Assembly: GCA_038049695.1 (NCBI GenBank)
Contig: CP142453.1
Location: forward strand, 34,998,501 to 35,062,500
DNA from: Cinnamomum chago
Taxonomy: Eukaryota; Streptophyta; Magnoliopsida; Laurales; Lauraceae
Direction: 5' to 3'
Length of the DNA: 64,000 nt
Below the pieces are notes generated by a model. That model had not been told where the DNA came from. It saw only the letters and a program-made list of their open reading frames with translations, and searched no databases. This document shows, piece after piece, positions 43,599-56,095 of this stretch (position 1 is the stretch's first letter; every line of letters begins with the position of its first letter). The translations under genes and the position numbers were made by a program.

Positions 43599-44942
43599 AG
43601 AACTGGCTTCCTACAACAGTGCACAAGCACGCCCTTAGTTGTTTTGATCCAAATCACATCCTTATGGTCTGTTTCATTAGCAGAATTTCTATTTGAAATT
43701 CATGATGTTAGGAATTCAAAGACGGTGATGTGATGATTGTCCCTTAGAATTTCTAGAAGTTGTGTTCCTTTGCTAGAATTTTGAATTTCAACTGCCACGA
43801 AAAAAATCAAAAGTAACCTTTGGAATTCTAAAATTCCAACTTCCTTTGCATTTCTAGGTGCTCCAATGGAGAGGGGGATTCAGGAATTTTTTGAGTTTTG
43901 GTGAAAGAACTTACCCTTATCCCTAGGGTGGAATTCTGAAGTCTTTTTCTTGGTTGGAGCATCTAGACATACTATAAGGTCATGTTTGGCAACCAAATCT
44001 TTAGGAAAAAGATTTTCGGTTTCCCTCATGTTGTGGTAAATCCAAGTTTGGCAATTGTAAATTTTTGAGGATTTTGACAAATGAAAATCTTTATGTGTTA
44101 GGATTTTCAGATCCGACCACCCCCCCATAAGATTTGAAAATCCTTACTTTAGTGGATTTGCACACCCAACCCTATTTTTCTCAGCTATATGCACGATACA
44201 CACCAATATCAATGTGAAATCTTCAACTATACAAATCCCCAGCGAGGAATCCATATTCTAGTGGTATTGAAGAACTGGCTTCCTACAACAGTGCACAAGC
44301 ACGCCCTTAGTTGTTTTGATCCAAATCACATCCTTATGGTCTGTTTCATTAGCAGAATTTCTATTTGAAATTCATGATGTTAGGAATTCAAAGACGGTGA
44401 TGTGATGATTGTCCCTTAGAATTTCTAGAAGTTGTGTTCCTTTGCTAGAATTTTGAATTTCAACTGCCACGAAAAAAATCAAAAGTAACCTTTGGAATTC
44501 TAAAATTCCAACTTCCTTTGCATTTCTAGGTGCTCCAATGGAGAGGGGGATTCAGGAATTTTTTGAGTTTTGGTGAAAGAACTTACCCTTATCCCTAGGG
44601 TGGAATTCTGAAGTCTTTTTCTTGGTTGGAGCATCTAGACATACTATAAGGTCATGTTTGGCAACCAAATCTTTAGGAAAAAGATTTTCGGTTTCCCTCA
44701 TGTTGTGGTAAATCCAAGTTTGGCAATTGTAAATTTTTGAGGATTTTGACAAATGAAAATCTTTATGTGTTAGGATTTTCAGATCCAACCACCCCCCCAT
44801 AAGATTTGAAAATCCTTACTTTAGTGGATTTGCACACCCAACCCTATTTTTCTCAGCTATATGCACGATACACACCAATATCAATGTGAAATCTTCAACT
44901 ATACAAATCCCCGGCGAGGAATCCATATTCTAGTGGTATTGA
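43599..44942. repeat. Tandem duplication, two 672-bp near-identical copies
   Basis: Copy 1 is 43599-44270 and copy 2 is 44271-44942, both starting AGAACTGGCTTCCTACAACA. Only a few differences were seen, such as GATCCGACC/GATCCAACC and CCCAGCG/CCCGGCG. The unit includes most of the dispersed repeat that starts at about 43977, whose other end (CAAACATGCTCTAAGG) follows at about 44978-44993. The minus-strand open frames at 43880-44128 and 44552-44800 are the same non-coding sequence twice. Confidence 0.92.
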
Positions 44943-45158
44943 AGAATCATCAAATCTATGGATTCCTCGCCTATTTCCAAACATGCTCTAAGGGGTTGAG
45001 GTTTGGAAATTGTAAATGATAAAAGTAACATTTCATGTTGTTGAAATTTTAAATTCTAAAAAAAATTATGGCATTTGATAATGACAAGGAAATAACCATA
45101 ACATATTAACATCGCTATCCAAAAATCCCTGGCATTACAAATTCCTATTAGGGCCCGT

Positions 45159-46044
45159 TTGTTTACTAGCATTCCTGACTGGGATGAGGCTCTTGCTAAG
45201 ATCAAGGAAGAGACAGGACGAGAGCCAGACATAGTTAATGCAAAAAATAAGCTGAAGAATTGGAGGGCTCGATACAAAGAAGTGAAGCAACTTTTAAACA
45301 TGTCTGGATTCAGCTGGGATGATACCCGAAAGATGGTTACGGCCCCAAATGATGTGTGGAATGCTTTGGTACAGGTATGTCAAAATAGTGCATTGATTAA
45401 CTCTTTTATAATAAAATGACTTATTTTCTAACAATGTTAGCTTTTTATAGGCAAAAAGCAAATTGAGCAAGTATAAGACTCTTCAAGTCTCATTCTTTGA
45501 TGAAATTCATGAACTTGTTGCTGATGATGTTGCTGAAGGTAATATTACCATGACTGGCGGTGAACGTAGCACCATAGATGTTGAGGCTATGATGACGGAT
45601 GAAGAATTTATTAATGCTACCTATGGGACACCTTATACAGGGTTAAATGATATAGATGATGGTAGCTTGCCTGAAACAAATGTACATACACCTGAGCCAA
45701 GCAGGCCTACAGCAACCCACAATAGCAATAAGAATACAGGTAAAAAACAAAGGTCACAGGTAGGTGAAGAGATAAATAAGACGTTGGTCAATGTTGCGGT
45801 TGCGGTTAATAATCTTGCAGAGAGGATAAACACACCAGAGCATGTTTACATATTGATGAACAAAGTGACAAATGGTGTGATTTCATGTCCGTTTATACCT
45901 CCACAAGCTTATGTTGCCGTGACTGAATATCTTGCTCAGGATGAGCGAAAGGCCAACTTATTTCTCACCTACAATGATGAAATGAAACAACAATGGTTTG
46001 AGATGCATTTCACTAATCTTGGTTCATCTAGTGGTGGTCGCTAA
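45159..46044 (+). pseudogene. Harbinger-type Myb/SANT-like DNA-binding protein, N-terminus missing
   Basis: Two exons, about 45170-45374 and 45451-46044, join in phase through a good intron. Exon 1 encodes EETGREPDIVNAKNKLKNWR, ARYKEVKQLLNMSGFSWDDT and APNDVWNALVQ. This is the second half of the Myb/SANT-like (LIMYB-type) domain common in Harbinger ORF1 and its domesticated relatives. Exon 2 begins SKLSKYKTLQVSFFDEIHEL and ends NLGSSSGGR-stop, and includes an acidic, disordered middle. There is no ATG in the frame: the sequence runs open to the terminal repeat, so the first exon and start were deleted. No internal stop was seen in the remaining 268 codons or so, so the loss is recent. Confidence 0.75.
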
Positions 46045-47283
46045 ATTTCTAAATGGGAAGTCTAATTGGTGGTAAACCTTTGCTTTTGTGGGATATTGTA
46101 ATATCATAACCCTTGAACTTCTGAACTTTTAGTTTAGACCTATGGATTGATGAACTATAATGATGGAACAAAATCTATTTGAATGCAGTAGTTTGGATGG
46201 ATGAGTATTGAGGTGCTCATCTAAATAGTGGTTTCATATAGTGGATGCTTTTTTTCCCCAATTATAGGATATGGTTGTGAACGAAGACTGCATTGAATGG
46301 ATAGATAAATATTAGATAGATATATGGTTCTGGGTGAAGAATGGATGAATGAAAAACACATTATATGGATGGATGAATATCTGCTTGTGTAGACATATGG
46401 TTGTGGATGTCATTCTAACAATATCATATGTATGCCATTTATTATTATTTGAACATTTTATGTAGATAACTTGATGAATGGATTTTTTTTTTATTTAGGC
46501 ATTGATAAAGCATGTTCTTGTATGAAAGTTTGAAATGGAGCCCTTTTAAAGGCTTGTCATGGGCTTGGACTCCTCAGTTGTAAATGAGTTCCGAGGGGCA
46601 CCGGGGTGATATATGAAGTGTTTTATTTAGAAGTGACAGGTTTTATGTACCCGAGATATTTCCCGGGATCCAAAATACAGAGGAGACTCTGCCAAATTTT
46701 TCCTAGGAAGTTATCAAGTCATAAACTGTGGAAGTGGATTTAGAAGTAAATTTTTATACTCCAATAATCAGTTTCAGTACCGTGCATTGATTAGATGTTC
46801 ATTTCTTAGAAATAACATAGATAAACAAGGGGTAGAATCATAAGTTTCAATGCCTGTTTTTACTACTTTCTTGAATGGTTTTTATGAATACATTATTTCG
46901 AATTCCAGTCTTCAAAATTTAAAAGAAAGATAAATCCTTCGGCCAACACGAATGGACTTTTTAGAATTCATTATTAAATGACTTTTTTAGTATCAAGCAC
47001 ATCACCAAAAGGCTCCAGCAAAACACATATACAGATTATGGAAGTGAATTTAGATGTCAAAAGTGTTAAGAAACTGTCATGTTGTATTATCCGTTCAAGG
47101 CTTACATAGGGGCTAGGTGTTCACACAAAGACATGCTGCTATATACCATTAAAAACAATTCTGATTTTCCAACACATTAACAAAAAAAAAAAAACACTTA
47201 TGATTTCCTTTTATGGAAGTGAATTAATGTTCCAAAAAACACTTATGATTTCCTCACATTCCTTTTTTTTTCCTTTTCTTTTC

Positions 47284-47349
47284 ATAAATCCTTGTAAATT
47301 ACCAAACAGAGAATTTATAAATCCTTGTAAATTACCAAACAGAGAATTT
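47284..47349. repeat. Perfect 33-bp tandem duplication
   Basis: ATAAATCCTTGTAAATTACC followed by AAACAGAGAATTT occurs at 47284-47316 and again at 47317-47349. It lies inside the Harbinger-like element near its right end. Confidence 0.9.
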
Positions 47350-47515
47350 CAGGAATTCAGGGTATATTGAATTCTCAGGCTTGAATTCCTAAACGAATCA
47401 AACAGAGAATTAGAATTTAGGATGAATTTAGCAGCATTTTGAATTCCAGCATTCTAAATTCTCCAAATTCCACCAGACATGAATTCTCAAAATTCCAACA
47501 ACCAAACGGGCCTTA

Positions 47516-50365
47516 AGAATTCTGCTACAGAAATGGGGCCTAAATCTGCTCTCCAATCTTGGAGCACCATACGGAATCGGGAGATAAGAAATTATTACTT
47601 TTGGCCAAGATAAGAAATTATTACTTTCCGCCATTGAGTGGAATTCTTTTTCCACGTTCTACGCTTACAGAGGGTAGCTTATAAATTCTCCCTTTCCATA
47701 TTGTGGGCAGCCAAACATGAGAAAAACCAGAGTCAAGTGCCCAAGGTTTTCCCAAGCCATCATTATAATTTTCAACCTGTCTTCATGAGGGTCAAAAATC
47801 GTGGGTCCAATACGACATGGTCATTGACCCATAACATACACAGTACTATACATGGTCCACATGTAAATGATCTGCCACAACAAGCACAGGAAAAGAACTG
47901 CATGAACCAACTTGTTACAGAATTTATTGAAGACACATGAGGCCTTGAACCTTTTTTCAGAACTGTGATGAGTCATGAACTTTATTGGAAACATTGACAG
48001 GAGGTTCATGTCATACCAAATACAGAGGAAGCATCATGGATGGCATTGGCATGGGTATGATGGTTATATCATTCTACACAATTTTTGTTGTTGGACTTTA
48101 ATGTGTTCAATGGTGGAAATCTTTGTGATTGATTAGTGGTTGACTAAGTCTTCAATTTTAATGAATCGATGGGGTATTGATTTGAGAGGAAGAAGGGCAA
48201 AAGGTTGAAAATTCAAACCATTCATAACAAATCTACATATAAAATCCTTGTGCCATTCTCATTGAAAAATCAGAAGCTTTCGTTTCATTACTGCATTATA
48301 ATGTGACATATAAAGTCCCATGGAACAAAATAATTTGACCCAAAGAGTCGGACGGAACAAAATAATATGGACCCCTATTTTAGGAAGATATTGATTCGAT
48401 GGTCAGATTATCTCTAAATTGCTTGGATGCCTTAATCGGCTTTTTTACTTCTACGTAAAGTACTTATAGCCATCTGTCACTCCCCATATAAGCACCCCTT
48501 CTAGTTTTGGTTTTATGTGTGACTATGTTTGGGCCAACCTTTCCTGTTTGATACTCTTATCATCTCATGACTTTGCATAAGTAAATTTACACTCAATGAA
48601 CCTTCACTCGTGTTGTATCTAATCTCAAACGAAATTTGGAGGCAAGTTTAAACCTATTTATTCAAGGACTAAGATAATTCGGTCGATCAGGCTTGAATTA
48701 TCGAGGAAAATATTTTTGCACCAAACATAAAATTTTGACTTCCGCGGAAAAACTTTTCCAAAGAATTTGAAACCCATGGATTTTGCTGATGCGGCAATAT
48801 CCAGTTTCCACAGAAATTACATGTACACAAGCGTGGCCTTGATCATAAAAGGGCCAGGTGGACTAGAAAATGGGATTGACCATTAGTAAGAACATTGGAG
48901 ACCCTTGTTAAATATTTCTGTCCAAATAAAATATTATTCTATGTAAAAACCCCTAATATTTTAAGGAGCCATCTTTGTGATTATGTTCCCACCACCCAAA
49001 TGCTTCGCGTCAATTTCAGATCCGGGTTGATTTATCTCCACTACTGTGACAGAATATATGTATTGGATGATTCGATCCCATATCAATTTCCTAATCAATT
49101 GACCTGTTTGGGATTGTGATCTTGTTGAAAAGCAGTTGATAAGATGTTGAGAAAGATATCCTTGGAAGTTGGAACTGATTCTGGATTTTAAAAATCTGAT
49201 GATGCTGTTTCGGCAAAGGAGGAAAGAATTTTCCAGGAAAATATTAGGATACGTTTCTTTTTGACTAAGATCGCGTGAAAAGAGGAAAAGCAGTCTTTCT
49301 ATGAAATCTTGTGAGATTGGTCCAACCCACACACAGGTGTCCAGAATCACATGGGTTGTAAAAAAGGGCAAGGTGCTTTGAATTGACGACCATGATAGAT
49401 AAGGATTGGGTGTTTTTTTAGTAACAGCTGATTTTGGAAGGTTAGGATTGATGAACCTGCAGTCAATGACAAATTGATTTCGTTATTGTGCATGCATAAA
49501 GAAACTGATCCAGATTGTCAAACATATGATTCTTTTTTAATTTAAAGTTCTAAGAGACTAGTCCCTCTTTATTGACAGAATCATCTTATAGATTGCCTAA
49601 TATTTGTGAGTCTAATATTTAATAGACTAGACCCTTTTTAATTTTAAATCTTGATATTATGATATTTGGGTATTGGAAGACTCTGTCATCTCTTCTGTGG
49701 AGGCTACTTGCAAAATTATGTTAATCATGTTTATAATCATACAGTAAATCTTGCAGTAGAACCAACTATAATTGGAGTAAAATTTGTAAACAACCCATGA
49801 AGGGTATTTATTTTGAGCGGCTCAAATTTTGAATAAATGAACCATATTGTTAAACTCATTTCTTTGAACTTTGGTTTTCTTTAAGTCAAGATCTTAAGGA
49901 TTTGGGATCCAAATTAGGACTTATTTGGGCAATGAAAATATTCATGCCATGTGGATTGAGATATAGGGATCTTTGTTGATTTCTCTCGCCGCAAGAAAGA
50001 GAGGAATACTGCAATTAAATCTCCTTTTGTGTGAAAAAGTTAATATTTTTCCTTTTTACCAAGGAAAACTGAGTCACACCCAACAATGAATCAGTGGGTA
50101 GATGGGAAATCAAAATAATTTTCATCTATTGTCGCATTACCCTTTCTTGCACTTAAGGGCTTTTTTATTACCTAACATTTTTAACAAGAATTTCATATGT
50201 TGGAATTTCTTTCGACATAATGGCATCTATATATCTCATGTTTCTTCATATGCATTTCAAAATCCCACCCACATAAAATGTCTCAAATAACATTTGAGGA
50301 TTTAAGAATTTTGCACCCTTTTTGCTTTTTCGTGGAATTTCTGGATACTCCAACTCAAAGGAGTA
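47516..50365. other. Intergenic, no gene recognised
   Basis: AT-rich. The open frames 47638-47940 and 49371-48961 (minus) have no recognisable domain. No RNA gene or terminal repeats were seen. Confidence 0.4.
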
Positions 50366-50369
50366 GGAG

Positions 50370-50785
50370 TAGGAGTATAACAGTTCCGTTAACCGTTCAT
50401 TTTGGGAGAACCGTTAACCAAATCGTGAATTACGATTTTCAGTTTTAAAAACTGTAATTGCAACCGTCACCGAAAAAATCGTTAAAAATTGAACCGTATC
50501 CGGAAAAACCGTTAAAAATCATTTTATTAATACGGTTAACTGTTAAAAACCGTTAAGAATTATATACATATTTTATTTAGACCCTTTATTTATTTTTATT
50601 AGTATAACGATATAGTTAACCATATGAGGGTTAACCGAACCGCACTTCACGGTTCAGTTAGGTTAATAACCATACTATAAATCGTAATCGAACCGTGAAG
50701 TGCGGTTTTTGGATTTTAATAACTGTAACCGAACTGTGAAACATGGTTATTAATCATCATTCGGTTCTGTTTCCTTCGGTTAGAT
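50370..50785. repeat. ACCGTTAA / AACCGAACCG-rich repeat
   Basis: Dense clusters of CCGTTAA and CGGTTAA in both orientations (for example GTTAACCGTTC, AACCGTTAAAAATC, ACGGTTAACTG), and a pair of AACCGCACTTCACGGTTC / GAACCGTGAAGTGCGGTT inverted repeats at about 50638 and 50692. Similar CCGAACCGAACCG sequence closes the window. It looks like the internal part of a short, non-coding DNA transposon family. Confidence 0.5.
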
Positions 50786-50789
50786 AATT

Positions 50790-52031
50790 TTTTGATTTTC
50801 TTTTATATCTCTACAAAGTAGCATCCATAAATTCTAAAATTCGCCAGACAAGAATTTTGTGAATTCTAATAAAAATAAAAAGGCCCTGTGAGGAAGAAAT
50901 TCACATTAAATCAATTTTGGATTGGAACGACTCTTCTTCGTAATATCAATTGCCTGTCTATCTCTGGAAATGTTGAAAGGGAAATGCAATCATAAGGATC
51001 TACCTTTCTTTTATTGCCACCGAGTGATGATTCTAACATTGTTTGAATTTTGAAACGCTACTGTTACCAACCGTTGGGCTCCGGACTGTTGTCTCTTTTA
51101 TCTTTTAATAAACATTCTTAGTCACACTAATATTTAATCTACCTTTCCATCATTCTAATAGACCACCGAAACGCTCGTCACATGGTCTACCAAGAGGATT
51201 TCCTCAACTTGCTGAAGATGTTGTCGTTGTTTCAACGCGTTTGGAGGATGAGAAAATTAAAAAAATAATGTGGTGGCGAATCCCAAGAGATCTTTCTCCA
51301 TGAATGAAATGTCAGCCGAAAAAAAATGTTAGATGATATTTGAATAGTAACGGGAGCAAGGATGTGATTATCCCATCTACTTCACATCTATACTTTTTTA
51401 GTCCACTCGGTATGCTGTGTGAGGGTTTGACTTAAGAATGAATATGAGATATAAAATATGTGATTAATATAATCTTTTGCATATTCATTATTCACACTTT
51501 TTAAATGGTCAATCATATGATTGTGCCAACACCCAATGGAGTAAAATTTGGTGATATGTAGTACACCGTGAATAGTGTTGTAAATGCATTTTCGATTCTC
51601 CGATTACTCAAAGTTGCAACCCGTAAAAAATCGGAGTCAAAACCAGAACCGAAACCAAAACTAATATTTAGACACGGTTCGAGATCCCGTCGAGAACCGT
51701 TCTGTTTGCAACTCTAACCATAAAGGCTTTTATTCTGAGTGGATTGATTTTTTAATAGATGAGGCCTATTGGAGTTCCAGTAACCCTTCTATGTAGAAAC
51801 TCAATAGATGAGCCACACTGTGTGAAAGGAGACACCCTGCGGCTAGTGAGTTTATGAATTCATTCATTCAAAACTTTGAGTTAACAAAGTGGATTGGACG
51901 ACGTGCATGGGTGCATAAGTTTGAATTTCTTGTGAAAAGAAGTGGATTGCACGTGGGAGGCCATTGGTTCTGTTCTCCTGTTTTCATCAAGCAAATTTGT
52001 GTTTTTATCAATCCTACAGTAGATCATGTTA
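50790..52031. other. Intergenic, no gene recognised
   Basis: Includes an AACCAGAACCGAAACC-type stretch near 51640 that may belong to the same repeat family. No coding sequence was recognised. Confidence 0.35.
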
Positions 52032-52036
52032 TTATT

Positions 52037-54548
52037 TGTCACAATCCGGGCCCGAATTACGATAACCCCGGGCCGTGAGTTCATACTTACTCCCATGAAC
52101 TCCGAATTAACCGAAGTTAAAACGGAATCCACAAGGGATAACATCTTCAATAAACTTTTCAAACACACAATATTGCGGAAACACATATATTTGACATTAT
52201 CAAATTTCGATTTACATGTATACAAAAGAATAAGGTTTTTATACATGTATCATTCCCATCATTTTCTTGTCAATCGGTGTATACTCAAAACACCATACAG
52301 TAACAATTAATTACATCTCAAAATGGTTAATAAAATAACTTTTCAAAATATTATAGTTCTTTCGCGCGCACAAATACTCATATCAAATGGTATTCCGACC
52401 GTTCCATTCGTTTAGTCCTCCTGAAGGAATCGGAGCGGTCTCCTCCGCTGGCGCCGGGGGCGCTGCTGCATCGGCAGTGGCAAACGGGCCTGTGATGTCA
52501 TCAATAACACTAATGAACACGACGGTTCAACAATGTATAAATAGATCTTGTAATAGCACTTGTTAATGCATATATTGAATTCATTAAATCCATTTGGTAA
52601 CAATTAACATTCTAGACAAATCTAGATAATTCCTACAATGACATTAGGTAAACATAAGAGTTGATCAATAGACATTCACAAGATAATCACTATCATAGTT
52701 CTCATTCATTCATTTCATTTCATTTACCATCTTCCCTCAAAGGAAGGATTCATCTTCCGAATGGAAGGCATCAATCAATATCCATAGATATGATCGGAAT
52801 ATGTGGGACTTACTAGTATCCGGGCTAGGGACAACTAGCATCGCCACGGAGCTCCGGAACGCCCCCAAATCCATTTACTGCAGTAGGATTATTCATTTCA
52901 TTGTTACCTTTAGTAACTGTTCATTCATTAATTCATTCATTTATTGTATTATTCAGCTCAGCTCAGTAACGAGCTTAAGGAATTACTAAGTAGTGTCAGA
53001 CTCGGAAATCGCACCATAGCTATTAACTCTATCCAAGTTCATAATCGAATTCCTAAACCAAACAAATGGGTGAAATGCTTGTTATTTAATGTACGTGTTA
53101 TTCTTGATGAACATCACTTTAATAGTAGTTTGTACATTCAAATAACCTTAGCTAACACCTATGCAGGTTTAGATAACACATTTGAAGAATTAATACTTAA
53201 TTCGTTACCATTCTTTTCCTTTAATTTCCTTAATCTTAATAATCTTAGAATAAGGCATAATTAGTTCTAACACTAATTTATAGACCACTAAGACTCATAG
53301 AAAACGTAATTGGTTCCAAAATGGACCGATTTCAACCGGACTCAAACTGAAATCATGTCCCAGTTACGGACTGTCCGATCGATCAGTCTGTATGTCTGAT
53401 CGATCGAACAGAAAAACCTCTCAGTTAAATGACGACAATCCGATCGATCGGATGACAGTCCGATCGATCGCCCTGGGACGAGTTGTAGGTCCGAAACCTG
53501 ATTTTTCTCTCCCCTTTCCTTTCTCCATTCATTTCATTCACAACCTGCATTAAACATTGGAACCTCCTGTTCCCTCCTCATACACCATTCATCCACAACA
53601 ATACTTCTAATCATTCATTACCCATCTTAATCATTCATAACAATTCCATAATCTCATGGAAATTTACAAGAATCCATGAAAACTCTATGCATTTCTACAA
53701 TGATTAACACTAATCACAAGAAATGTTTATACTTCCCTTTCTTGAAGTCTAGTTAACTCAAAGCCCTTTGTTTAGCTTGCTTTGAGATGAAAACCTCCAA
53801 ATGAAACCCTAACTCCATGAAAACACAAAATACACAAATCTATAAGCCATTTGTGCTAGAAAATCATGCCTAAGCACTCCTTATGACTTGTAAACTCATT
53901 AAAAACTCCAAGTACTTACTTGTAGTTCAACTGGAGGAGCCCCTGGCTTTAATGAAGAGAGATTTGTACTTCCTCTCCAATGAACCAAAAGGGAAGGTGA
54001 AGAAGATGCAAATGGTAAAGCTAGCATCCCTTCAATCACACATACAAGCTCCCTTCTTGATGCTCGATAAGGAAAATGAAAGAAGATGAGAGGAATGAGT
54101 CTAGGGTTTGGTTGAAATGAGGAAATGATTCATTACATTCTAATATAAAACCCTCTTACACAAAAACCACCTCTTAATAAGTCAAATTACATTTTTGGGT
54201 CAAATGAAGTTTCATTTGGTCCATTTGAGGTCAAATGAAGTCGCATCTATTATGAAAGTTAACGTACTACTCGAGATATACGCATTGGTATCAAGGATTT
54301 TCGTATTTGACGAAATACGTGAAAACTCGTATTTACGGAAAAGTCCTTAGCCTACCTTGTTTGAGTCTAAATTCACTTTAACCATTTCAATTTCATCTTA
54401 GTCCATTCTAATATGCTTAATGCATCATTTGAGACTAATTTCTCTCTCTTTGGTCATTAACCTTCACTAATACGATTATTCATGCTTAATTAGCATTAAT
54501 CCCAATTAATTAGCCTTAATCGTGATTAGTTTGGGTCGGGGTGTAACA
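52037..54548. mobile_element. Solo LTR, 2.5 kb, with 5-bp target duplication
   Basis: It begins TGTCACAATCCGGGCCCG at 52037 and ends GGGTCGGGGTGTAACA at 54548. The perfect 5-bp repeat TTATT flanks it (52032-52036 and 54549-54553). There is no gag-pol inside. It shares a TGTCAC start, GGGTCGGG end motif and a palindrome cluster with the 4.25-kb solo LTR, so it is probably from the same broad gypsy group but a different family. Confidence 0.82.
53365..53480. repeat. CGATCGATCG palindrome cluster inside solo LTR 2
   Basis: CCGATCGATC, TGATCGATCG, CCGATCGATCGG and CCGATCGATCGCC occur at about 53378, 53398, 53430 and 53459, with spacing of 20-32 bp. Compare the CGCTCGAGCG cluster at 33640-33800. 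Confidence 0.85.
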
Positions 54549-54553
54549 TTATT

Positions 54554-55900
54554 GGTGTTGTCTTTGATCAAGAAAAAATCAAGATATGAAAGGTTATTAC
54601 CCTTTAAGGTGCATTTTTTTTAAGTTGTTTTTTACCGCTCACTTCGTTTGAACAAATTAGCAACAGTTCATAGATGAGCACCTCTAAAATACAATGCAAT
54701 TGAGCAACGACTATATTTTGGTTTACAATTTGGTATTCTTTTTCTTGTTGTGTTTTTTTTTTCCCCTAACTATTCCCCTGGGCGTGGAGCTGCTGGCGAG
54801 TGTGTTCAGCCTCTTTAGAGCTTGTTCTTTGTTAGAATTTTTGACAAGAATTTGAGTTATTTGAATTTTTTTTTATAAGATGGTTATGGCTTGTTCCTCA
54901 GCAATTTGCAAATGTCATGTAGCTTCACAAGAGTTTCAAAATCTCACATGCTAAAAGTTTTCAAATGTCACAGTAAAATCTTAAAATTTTAGTCAATTTG
55001 TTTTTTTATGGAATTTCTGTATGCTCAAGTACAATAGTCTTTACTCAATGAGTAGATACGACTAAACGATCCCTAGAGCCTAGGGCGCCAATTTGACCAA
55101 GCAAAGATCTAGATGGCCTATTTCTTTACTGAAATTCTGGGAATTTCTGTCCCTAGAATTTCTTAATCCCCTGGTATGGTGAAATTCAAGAATCATCCTT
55201 TGTACAGCATTTAGAGACTTCATAAAAAAAAAAGGTAAAGGAGTTGGAATTCCAAATTTTTTTTAAGATATTTAAAGTATTCTGGATGGCTGAAATTTTG
55301 AGATTATTGAAATATGACATTTGCATATCAAGAGTCAAGCCATCACACCTGAAATTCTTATAAGAAATTCAAGCAAATGGACAGCCCTAAATATATTCTA
55401 ATCTAAGCCCTATAGGGTAGTAGTTATCAAAATTTGGGCTCGGGCATATTAGGGACTGCCGGATAATATGAACCCGACAATGCAATGGAATGTCCATGCA
55501 TGTCAATGATGCACAAGCATTCTTTGTATGTACCCATGATGTAACATGGCATAGGAAGCAGATCTTTTAAGGAATCAAATTAATTTGCCTCCCACTGCTA
55601 CCCCCACCTGTTCCAGGATATGGTAAGAGCACATGATTTCATTTCTAGCAAAAAACACTAAAGGACTTAGATCTCAGCGTCAGAGAATCTCCCAATGGGA
55701 TTTTAGTGGCCCCACCTCCTCCTTTCAACCCTGTTTTACATGTAAAGAAAGTTGTGAAAAACACCTCAAACACCCACTTGCTTTGTCTCACAGACGGCAC
55801 TTACGCCAACTTCTTGGTTACAATACAATTACATGGGTAAAAGGAAATGGGAAGAAAGATTCCAAAATCAAGAAAAGTTCAAAGAAACAAGGGTCCCTTG
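54554..55900. other. Upstream intergenic region of the response regulator gene
   Basis: No coding sequence recognised. The open frame at 55633-55938 has no domain and probably overlaps the promoter of the downstream gene. Confidence 0.4.
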
Positions 55901-55929
55901 CTTGTCCTCTAATTTACAAATCTGCTTTG

Positions 55930-56095
55930 AAATTTTAGAGATTCTGATGAAATCTGGTCGGATCTTGCTTTCTAAGAAGTGGGATTTTGTTTGGGGGTAT
56001 TCATATGGGCTGCTCTTCCTCTGCTTCCTATAAACACAGATTCCCTTCCTCTGTCTCTTGCAATCGTCTTCTCCTCTCATCTTCTTCTAGGAACC
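55930..56095 (+). promoter_or_regulatory. Proximal promoter and leader of the response regulator
   Basis: A TATA box (CTATAAACAC) lies at 56029-56034, 62 bp before the ATG, placing transcription start near 56060. AGATTC (about 55939) and GGATCT (about 55960) match the short AGATT/GGATC-type sites bound by type-B response regulators, which is how type-A genes are normally induced by cytokinin. Such short motifs are frequent by chance. Confidence 0.5.

Larger units (their letters stand above)
45151..47512 (+). mobile_element. PIF/Harbinger-like element with TTA target duplication, transposase lost
   Basis: The left end GGGCCCGTTTGTTT at 45151 is preceded by TTA. The right end ACCAAACGGGCC finishes at 47512 and is followed by TTA. 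The inverted ends (GGCCCGTTTG) and 3-bp TTA duplication fit the PIF/Harbinger superfamily. It carries the Myb/SANT-like ORF found as the first protein of such elements, but no DDE transposase ORF. Much of the right third is repeated AATTC/GAATT-rich sequence. Confidence 0.7.

Noticed and set aside
43880..44800. Two paralogous small genes (82 codons each, minus strand)
   Set aside because: They are the same non-coding repeat copied by the 672-bp tandem duplication; no domain or splice signals.
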